64,000 nt of DNA from Desulfarculaceae bacterium (GTDB taxonomy: Bacteria > Desulfobacterota > Desulfarculia > Desulfarculales > Desulfarculaceae), in assembly GCA_020444545.1 (NCBI GenBank), contig JAHLKT010000004.1, positions 310,001 through 374,000 of the forward strand. The letters run 5' to 3'. The position numbers and the translations under genes are program-made. The notes beneath the pieces are model-generated. The model was not told where the DNA came from. It saw only the letters and a list, made by a program, of their open reading frames with translations, and made no database searches. Positions 58,193 to 64,000 of the stretch are shown here, piece after piece. How positions within the stretch are numbered: position 1 is the first letter of the stretch; each line of letters starts with the position of its first letter.

Positions 58193-59549
58193 AGCGCTCG
58201 ATCTTCTCGTAAAGCCCCTTGCGCGAGATGCCCAGGCGCTTGGCCGCCTGGCTCTTGTTGCCTCCGCACTTGGCCATGGTTTTGGCGATCAACTCCCGCT
58301 CCACCTCCTTGATGGTCACCCCCTCCTCGGGCAGGCCGGTGATCACCCCGGCTCCGGGCGCGGCCGGGGCTCCCCCGGTCAGCTCGTCGAAGTCCTCGGC
58401 TTGCAGGCGCTGGTTTTTGCTCAGGATCACCGCCCGGGCCATGACGTTTTCCAGCTGGCGCACGTTGCCCGGCCAGGGATGCTCCAGGAGCACCCGCATG
58501 GCCCCGGGGCTGACCCCCACCACCGCCTTGGAGTAGCGCCCGGCCATGCGCCGCCGGAAGTGCTCCACCAAAAGAGGGATATCCTCGCTGCGCTCGCGCA
58601 GAGGCGGCAGGTTAAGGGCGATCACCTCGATGCGGTAGAGCAGGTCCTCCAAAAACTTGCCCGCCTTGATGTGGCGGCCCAAGTCCAGGTTGGTAGCGGC
58701 CAGCAGACGCACCTCCACCCGGCGCGGGGTGTTGCCCCCCACCGGCTCGAAGGTGCGCTCCTGCAAGAAGCGCAAGAGCTTGGCTTGCAGGCCCAGGCTC
58801 ATGTGGCCGATCTCGTCCAGGAACAGGCTGCCCCCGTGGGCCAGCTCCAGACGGCCCTTCTTGTCGCTGTTGGCCCCGGTGAAGGCCCCCTTCACGTAGC
58901 CGAAGAGCTCGGCCTCCAGGAGGGTCTCGGTCAGGGCCGCGCAGTTGATGCACACCAGGGGCCCGGCCGCGCGGGGGCTCTCGGCGTGCAGGGCGCGGGC
59001 CAAGAGCTCCTTGCCCGTGCCGGTCTCGCCGTGGATCAGCACCGAGGCGTCGGTGGGGCCCACGGTGCGCACCAGGTCGAAGATGCGCTGCATGGAAGGG
59101 CTTTCGCCGATGATGCCGTGGAAGGAGCCCTCGGGGCTCACCCGGGAGCGCAGGTCGGCCAGCTCGCGGGACATGCGGCGCTGGCGGATGGCCTTGTCCA
59201 GGACGATGGAGAGCTCTTCGTAGTCCAGGGGCTTGAAAAGATAGTCGGACACGCCTTCCTTGAGCGCCTGCACCGCCGAGGTGGCCGTGGCGTGGGCGGT
59301 CATGATCACCAGGGGCGGGCAGTCGCCCAGGGCGTTCATGGACCGGTAGAGCTCCAGGCCGTTCATGCCCGGCATCTTCAAATCGGCCAGCACCACGGCC
59401 AGGTCCGGGTGCTCCTTGAACAGCTCCAGGGCCTCGTCGCCGCTGGTGGCGGCGAGCACCTCATAGCCCTCGTCGGCCAGGATGGCCATGAGCACCTTGA
59501 GGGCGTTGATGCGGTCATCCACCACCAGGATCTTCTTGGACTCAGGCAT
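58170..59549 (-). CDS. NtrC-family sigma-54-dependent response regulator
   Basis: A 459-residue regulator with three domains. The receiver (1-120) has phospho-acceptor Asp56 (VVLADLKMPG). The AAA+ domain (about 143-370) has Walker A GETGTGKE (174-181), the sigma-54-contacting GAFTGA loop (221-226) and Walker B GSLFLDEIGHM. The Fis-type helix-turn-helix is at about 415-455 (NKSQAAKRLGISRKGLYEKI). It should activate sigma-54 promoters; the one at 56698 before the neighbouring Liv operon is the obvious target. Its ATG overlaps the kinase stop by eight bases with GGAGG in the kinase's end. Confidence 0.96.
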   Translation of the reverse strand: MPESKKILVVDDRINALKVLMAILADEGYEVLAATSGDEALELFKEHPDLAVVLADLKMPGMNGLELYRSMNALGDCPPLVIMTAHATATSAVQALKEGVSDYLFKPLDYEELSIVLDKAIRQRRMSRELADLRSRVSPEGSFHGIIGESPSMQRIFDLVRTVGPTDASVLIHGETGTGKELLARALHAESPRAAGPLVCINCAALTETLLEAELFGYVKGAFTGANSDKKGRLELAHGGSLFLDEIGHMSLGLQAKLLRFLQERTFEPVGGNTPRRVEVRLLAATNLDLGRHIKAGKFLEDLLYRIEVIALNLPPLRERSEDIPLLVEHFRRRMAGRYSKAVVGVSPGAMRVLLEHPWPGNVRQLENVMARAVILSKNQRLQAEDFDELTGGAPAAPGAGVITGLPEEGVTIKEVERELIAKTMAKCGGNKSQAAKRLGISRKGLYEKIERYGLEDGD

Positions 59550-61383
59550 GGGCCGCCTCCTCTTCCGGAGGCGCGGGGCGGAAGGGCAGCTTGATGCTGA
59601 TGGTGGTGCCCTTGCCCACCGCGCTGAGCACCTCCATGGCCCCGCCGTGGCTCTGCACGATGCCCAGGCTCAGGGTGAGCCCCAGGCCGGTGCCCGCGTC
59701 CTTGGTGGTGAAGAAGGGGTCGAAGATGCTGGCCTGCTGCTGGGGCGCGATGCCCACGCCGTTGTCCTCCACGCTCAGGCGCACCCAGCCTTCCCGGCCG
59801 GGGGCGGGCAACTGGCAGGCGGTGGTGAAGGTCACGTAGCCTCCCCGGGGTAGCGCGTCCATGGCGTTGATCATGAGGTTCACCAGCACCTGCTCCATCT
59901 GGTGGGGGTCCAGCATCTGGCGGGGAAGGGCCTCGTCCAACAGGCTGTGCAGCCGGATGCCCCGCTTTTCGGCCTCGGGCCCGAATAAAGTCTGCACCGA
60001 AGCGCACAGGCTGTTCAAGTCCGTGGGGGCCAGGTGGGGCGGGGCCTGGCGGGCGAAGTAGAGGAACTCGGTCACAAAGCGGCCCAGCCGCTCGATCTCC
60101 TCGCTGATGATCTTGCCATATTCGCTTATCAGGGGATCGTCGGGGCGGCGGCGCTGGAGGTGCACCATGGCCCCGGCCATGGCGCTCAGGGGGTTTCTAA
60201 TCTCGTGGGCCACGCCGGCCGAGAGCCGCCCCAGGCTCACCAGCTTCTCATTGCGTACCAGCTCGTCGCGGGTGCGCTCCAGGTTGCGGCTCATGCGGTT
60301 GAAGGCCCTGGTCAGCTCGCCCAGCTCGTCGCGGGAGGTGACCGGCAGCTCCTGGGCCTGGCCGCCCTCGGCCAGGCGCTCGGTGGCCGCGGCCAGGCTG
60401 CGCACCGGCTTGAGCAGGTTGTAGGAGAGTATGCTCACCCCGGCCACGGCCAGAATGAGCACGATCACCACCACCTGCAACACCCGGGTGCGGATGGCGT
60501 CGGCCTCCTGGCGGAACTCCTTCACCGGGATGGTGGCGGCCACCGACCACTTCAGCTCGGGCACCGGGGCGTAGGCCGCCACCTTGTCCTCGTTCTCGAA
60601 GTGGTAGCTCTGCCAGCCGGTGCCGCCCTTGGTCATATCCTCGAGCATGTCGCGCAGGCTGGCCGGGCCGCTCTCCGGCCCCAGGCTGTAGGGCGCTTGC
60701 TGCGGGTGCACCAGGTTGCGCCCCTCGCTGTCCACCAAAAAGGCGTAGCCCTTGTGCCCCACGTGGATGGCCCGCACGATGGCGGTGATGCGCTCGAAGT
60801 CCAGGTCGATCACCACCACCCCGGTGAAGCGCTCCCAGGGGTTTGCCGTGGCCTTGGCGCAGCGCAGGAGATAGCCGCCCCGCGCCTTGGATTCGGTGAG
60901 CGGCGAAAAATAGATGTTCCCGGCCGGGTGCTGTTTAATCGCCGCGAAGAAGGGCTGCCCGGCCACGGAGGCCAGCTCCCCTCCCCCGCCCCGGCGCACC
61001 TTGATCAGCTCCCGGCCGCTGCCGTCGATGTAGCGCAGCTGCCAGTACGACGGGGTGCGGGCCAGGAAGTCCTTGAACAGGCGCACGATGTTGTCGTGGT
61101 TGAACTCGGCCTCGGCCCGGAGGCGAAAAGACCGGGCCAGGTTGTACTGTTCGATGAGGGGCAGGCCGGTGATGGTGGTCAGGTCGATGCGGGTGTTGTG
61201 CAGCACGTCGTCGATCTTTTTGGCCGCCGACTCCACCTGCACCATCTGCTCCTGGCGCACCAGGCGGTTCACCCGGTCCACCGAGGCCTGGATGGCGAAG
61301 TAGCCCACCAGGGCGATGGGCAGGCACACCAAGGGCAGGATGAAAACCAGCAGCTTGAAAAAGATGGAAGACTTTAGCTTCAT
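59542..61383 (-). CDS. Sensor histidine kinase with double-Cache-like periplasmic domain
   Basis: A 613-residue kinase of the NtrB/DctB style. Helices at residues 10-32 and 302-322 frame a periplasmic sensor of about 265 residues with double-Cache features (YWQLRYIDGSGRELIKVRRG, HKGYAFLVDSEGRNLVHP). A HAMP domain (about 323-376), HisKA with His393 in GVAHEIRNPLS, and an ATPase domain (NLMINAMDALPRGG, VEDNGVGI, GTGLGLTLSLGIVQSHGG) follow. It would detect an extracellular organic acid directly or through the binding protein encoded in the same operon. ATG 61383 was chosen; its ribosome site is inside a small hairpin. Confidence 0.95.
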   Translation of the reverse strand: MKLKSSIFFKLLVFILPLVCLPIALVGYFAIQASVDRVNRLVRQEQMVQVESAAKKIDDVLHNTRIDLTTITGLPLIEQYNLARSFRLRAEAEFNHDNIVRLFKDFLARTPSYWQLRYIDGSGRELIKVRRGGGGELASVAGQPFFAAIKQHPAGNIYFSPLTESKARGGYLLRCAKATANPWERFTGVVVIDLDFERITAIVRAIHVGHKGYAFLVDSEGRNLVHPQQAPYSLGPESGPASLRDMLEDMTKGGTGWQSYHFENEDKVAAYAPVPELKWSVAATIPVKEFRQEADAIRTRVLQVVVIVLILAVAGVSILSYNLLKPVRSLAAATERLAEGGQAQELPVTSRDELGELTRAFNRMSRNLERTRDELVRNEKLVSLGRLSAGVAHEIRNPLSAMAGAMVHLQRRRPDDPLISEYGKIISEEIERLGRFVTEFLYFARQAPPHLAPTDLNSLCASVQTLFGPEAEKRGIRLHSLLDEALPRQMLDPHQMEQVLVNLMINAMDALPRGGYVTFTTACQLPAPGREGWVRLSVEDNGVGIAPQQQASIFDPFFTTKDAGTGLGLTLSLGIVQSHGGAMEVLSAVGKGTTISIKLPFRPAPPEEEAAHA

Positions 61384-61387
61384 CAAA

Positions 61388-61410
61388 GGCCTCGCCTGGG
61401 TTGCGAGGCC
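61388..61410 (-). promoter_or_regulatory. Hairpin that covers the kinase ribosome-binding site
   Basis: On the minus strand GGCCTCGC and GCGAGGCC form a perfect eight-base-pair stem with a seven-base loop, ending four bases before the kinase ATG. The GAGG that would act as ribosome site is in the second arm, so translation may be held low. Confidence 0.5.
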
Positions 61411-61510
61411 CACCATAGCAGATTTGACCGCGCCAGGTTAATGGCCCTTCTCATGGCGGCATCTCCCCGAGCCACCGCCGCTGCTCCACTCCTTCACCCC
61501 GCATCACCTC

Positions 61511-61632
61511 CGGCACAGCCAGGGAGTGGCAGACAAGGCGGTCGGCCGGCGAGGGCCGGAGGCGTAGGCTGACCTACTTCGAGGCCCGAGCCCAGGCCGA
61601 CAACGCAGGATGCCGCTTCCTGGCGAAGCCGG
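61511..61632 (-). repeat. Structured intergenic repeat, copy 3
   Basis: A 122-base copy that ends seven bases before the stop codon position of the LivF gene at 61639. It aligns with copy 2 along its whole length with small shifts. Outer arms GCCAGGGAGTGGC/GCCGCTTCCTGGC pair with two G-T wobbles, and the inner hairpin GTAG/CTAC is kept. Confidence 0.75.
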
Positions 61633-61638
61633 CCCCGT

Positions 61639-62337
61639 CTATACCATGAGGTACTTGCGGCGGACTTCCTCGTTGGCCTTCAGTTCTTCGATAGAACCCG
61701 AGAAGCGGATCACTCCGTTGTCGATGATGTAGCCCCGATCGGCCAGCCCCAGAGCCACTTCCTGGTTCTGCTCGGCCAAGAGCACGGTGAGCCCGGTGGA
61801 TTTGAGCGCCGCGATCTGCTCGGCCAGGAGCCTCACCACCAGCGGGGCCAGGCCCTCGGTGGGCTCGTCCAGGAGCAGGAAGTCCGGGTTGACCATCAGG
61901 GCGCGGCCTATGGTGAGCATCTGCTGCTCCCCGCCGCTCAGGAACCCGGCCCTGCGGCCGTCGATGGCGGCCAGGGGCGGGAAGAACTCGTATACCCGCT
62001 CCTTGGTCCAGGCCTCGTCCCCCGGGCCGGGGCGGGCCACGATCTCCAGGTTTTCGCCCACGGTGAGGTCCGCGAAGACCCGGCGGTCGTCGGGCACGTA
62101 GCCCAGGCCCAGACGGGCCCGCAGGTGGGGCTTGACGCCGGCCAGATCCTGGCCCTTGAACACGATGGAGCCCTTCTTGGGCGGGGTCAGGCCCATGATG
62201 GAGCGCATGGTGGTGCTCTTGCCCGCGCCGTTGCGCCCCAGGATGCAAACCGCCTCGCCGCGCTCCACCTTGAGGCTTACGTCGAAGAGGATGTGGCTCA
62301 GCCCGTAGTAGGTATGGATGCCCTTGACCTCAAGCAT
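61639..62337 (-). CDS. livF: Liv-type ABC transporter ATP-binding protein LivF (third operon)
   Basis: A 232-residue LivF ATPase of normal length. Walker A is GRNGAGKSTT, the signature LSGGEQQMLTIG and Walker B LLLDEPTEGLAP. It starts inside the end of livG (eight-base overlap), so it is coupled to it. It is the last gene of a Liv operon that enters from the right edge of the window. A structured repeat follows its stop. Confidence 0.95.
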   Translation of the reverse strand: MLEVKGIHTYYGLSHILFDVSLKVERGEAVCILGRNGAGKSTTMRSIMGLTPPKKGSIVFKGQDLAGVKPHLRARLGLGYVPDDRRVFADLTVGENLEIVARPGPGDEAWTKERVYEFFPPLAAIDGRRAGFLSGGEQQMLTIGRALMVNPDFLLLDEPTEGLAPLVVRLLAEQIAALKSTGLTVLLAEQNQEVALGLADRGYIIDNGVIRFSGSIEELKANEEVRRKYLMV

Positions 62338-63073
62338 CGCCGTGGCCTCCCAGATAGGCGAGCTGCACCTGCTCGTCGCAGCGCACCTCGTCGCAGGTGC
62401 CCTGGGCGATGGTGCGCCCCTGCTGCATGACCATGATGCGGTCGGCCAGGCCGAAGACCAGCTCCATGTCGTGCTCGCAGAATAGTATGGTCAGGCCCAG
62501 CTCCTTGGTGAGCCGCTGGATCAGGGCCATGGTGGAGCGGGTCTCGTCCGGGCTCATGCCCGCGGTGGGCTCGTCCATGATCAACAGCTCGGGCCGGTTG
62601 CCCAGGGCCACGGCCAGCTCCAGCACCTTGCTGTCCCCGTGGGAGAGCGTCCCGGACACGCGATGGGCCTTGTCTTCCAGACCCACGCTTTTGATTATCT
62701 CCCAGGTCTCGTCCATGGCCACCCGGGCCGCGGGAGTGAAGAGCTTGAGCACCTTTTTCTGGCGGGCCAGCACGGCCACCTGCACGTTTTGCAATACGGT
62801 CATGCGGGAGAAGAGGTTCACCACCTGGTAGCTCAGGCTGATGCCCCGGCTGCACACCCTATGCGGCTTGAGCCCGCCGATATGCTCACCCTTGAACAGG
62901 ATCAGCCCCTTGTCCGGCTTGAGCTGGCCGGTGATCAGTTTGAACAGGGTGGTCTTGCCCGCGCCGTTGGGGCCGATCACGGCCACCATCTGCCCGGCGG
63001 CCACCTCCAGGTTGGCATCGGACACGGCCATGAAATCGCCGAAGGACTTCTTTAGATTCTGCACCGACAGCAT
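62330..63073 (-). CDS. livG: Liv-type ABC transporter ATP-binding protein LivG (third operon)
   Basis: A 247-residue LivG ATPase. Walker A is GPNGAGKTTL, the signature LSHGDSKVLELA and Walker B LLIMDEPTAGMSP. The LSHGD signature form is typical of the urea/branched amide-type Liv branch as well as others, so the substrate is open. ATG 63073 is preceded by GGAGGAG, which overlaps the end of livM. Confidence 0.94.
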   Translation of the reverse strand: MLSVQNLKKSFGDFMAVSDANLEVAAGQMVAVIGPNGAGKTTLFKLITGQLKPDKGLILFKGEHIGGLKPHRVCSRGISLSYQVVNLFSRMTVLQNVQVAVLARQKKVLKLFTPAARVAMDETWEIIKSVGLEDKAHRVSGTLSHGDSKVLELAVALGNRPELLIMDEPTAGMSPDETRSTMALIQRLTKELGLTILFCEHDMELVFGLADRIMVMQQGRTIAQGTCDEVRCDEQVQLAYLGGHGDA

Positions 63074-63075
63074 GG

Positions 63076-64000
63076 CTAGCTCTCCTCCCCGCCGGCGCGC
63101 TTGCGGCCAAAGAGGGCGGTGAAGTAGCCCAGCACCCCATCGGGCAGGAAGAAGATCAACAGCATGAGGATGATGCCCAGGACTAGGGTCCAATAGTCGG
63201 TGTAAATGCCCACCACGGTGCGCAGGATCACGATGATCGCCGCCCCCAGCATGGGCCCCAGGAAGGTGAACCACCCGCCCAGGAGGCACATGATCAAGAT
63301 CTCCAGGGACAGGGTCCAGAACATCATGTCCGGGAACACGCTGCCTTCCACGGTCACGAACAGCGTGCCCGCCACCCCGCCGAAGAAGCCCGCGATTACC
63401 AGGCCGATGAGCTGGTGGCGCATCACGTTGACCCCCACCGCCTCGGCCCGCTCGGGGTTGTCCCGGATGCCCTGGAACACCCGCCCGAAGGGCGAGTTCA
63501 CGATGAGGTACATCACCGCCAACGAGACCACGGTCACGATCAAAGTGAACCAGTAGGCCCCGTCGATGGAGCCGATGAGGCCCGGCACCGGCACCCCGTG
63601 CATGCCGTCGTCGCCGCCGGTGAAGGAGTACCAGCGGAACACGATGGCCCACACCAGGCTGCCCAGGGAAATCTGCAACATGCCGAAGTAGAGCTTGCTC
63701 AGGCGCACGCAGATGATGCCCATGACCAGGCTGAGGGCGGCGGCCACCAGGGGGCCCAGCAGATAGCCCCACCAGGGGTTCAGCCCGCCCCGCACCGTCA
63801 GGAGGGCGGCGGCATAGGCCCCGGCCCCGTAGAACACCGCGTGGTTGAACTGGTACATGCCGCCGAAGCCCAGCACCATGTTCAGGCTGCTGGCCAGCAG
63901 GCCGGTGACCAGGATCAAAGCCACCAAGTAGGTGTAGTAACGGGTGGCCAGGGCCGGCCAAAAGGCCAGCACCACCAGGATCACTCCGGCCAGGATGAGG
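63076..64000 (-). CDS. livM: Liv-type ABC transporter permease LivM (third operon; start beyond window)
   Basis: At least 302 residues of a LivM permease. The hallmark LNMVLGFGGMYQFNHAVFYG is near the N-terminal end, with LYFGMLQISLGSLVWAIVF, GIRDNPERAEAVGVN and GGWFTFLGPMLGAAIIVIL further on. A GTG at 63984 could start it, but the frame stays open to the window edge with hydrophobic residues (LILAGV), so the true start is probably outside. Its livH and binding-protein genes would lie beyond the window. Confidence 0.92.
   Translation of the reverse strand, partial: LILAGVILVVLAFWPALATRYYTYLVALILVTGLLASSLNMVLGFGGMYQFNHAVFYGAGAYAAALLTVRGGLNPWWGYLLGPLVAAALSLVMGIICVRLSKLYFGMLQISLGSLVWAIVFRWYSFTGGDDGMHGVPVPGLIGSIDGAYWFTLIVTVVSLAVMYLIVNSPFGRVFQGIRDNPERAEAVGVNVMRHQLIGLVIAGFFGGVAGTLFVTVEGSVFPDMMFWTLSLEILIMCLLGGWFTFLGPMLGAAIIVILRTVVGIYTDYWTLVLGIILMLLIFFLPDGVLGYFTALFGRKRAGGEES

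Overview
The window is GC-rich, densely packed chromosomal DNA. Its gene content suggests an anaerobic or respiring deltaproteobacterium (Desulfobacterota), possibly near the Desulfarculales: several Liv-type ABC transporters, an acyl-CoA ligase and dehydrogenase, a CoA-transferase/GNAT fusion, sigma-54 control and two DUF294 proteins. This placement is inferred from gene families only. I saw no rRNA, tRNA, CRISPR array, prophage or insertion sequence.

Layout. 0-8 kb: a Liv transporter operon (minus strand) headed by a DUF1445 gene, divergent from a 5-oxoprolinase operon (pxpA, fused pxpB-pxpC, a metallo-beta-lactamase-fold hydrolase). 8-13 kb: MgtE, a PIN-PhoH ATPase, and an acetyl-CoA hydrolase/transferase fused to a GNAT domain. 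13-28 kb: an acetate-type module. A CbrA-like symporter-histidine kinase and a LuxR-type regulator precede a DUF4212/acetate-type symporter pair; acetyl-CoA synthetase, a DEDDh exonuclease and two cNMP-CBS-DUF294 proteins follow on the other strand. 28-36 kb: a cation efflux protein, glycogen branching enzyme, an MFS carrier, TrmO, a sugar transferase and an AsmA protein. 36-40 kb: CcsA-like and ResB-like proteins with a TonB-dependent receptor. 40-48 kb: a GAF protein with GAPDH, a STAS/SpoIIE pair, thioredoxin, a nucleotidyltransferase-HD fusion, a histidine phosphatase and a porin. 48-61 kb: a Liv transporter operon ending in an acyl-CoA ligase, a transglutaminase-like protein and an acyl-CoA dehydrogenase, preceded by a histidine kinase / NtrC-type regulator / binding-protein operon. 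61.6-64 kb: a third Liv operon, cut by the window end.

Three signals go beyond routine annotation. First, a 42-base element (37 of 42 identical) followed by TAGGAT lies upstream of both the acetate-symporter operon and the DUF294/exonuclease operon, which suggests one acetate regulon. Second, the 48-56.6 kb operon has a GG-N10-GC sigma-54 promoter and an upstream perfect dyad, next to a three-gene sensing operon whose binding protein is a paralogue of the transporter's own. Third, a structured repeat whose stems co-vary between copies sits just after the stop codons of unrelated genes.
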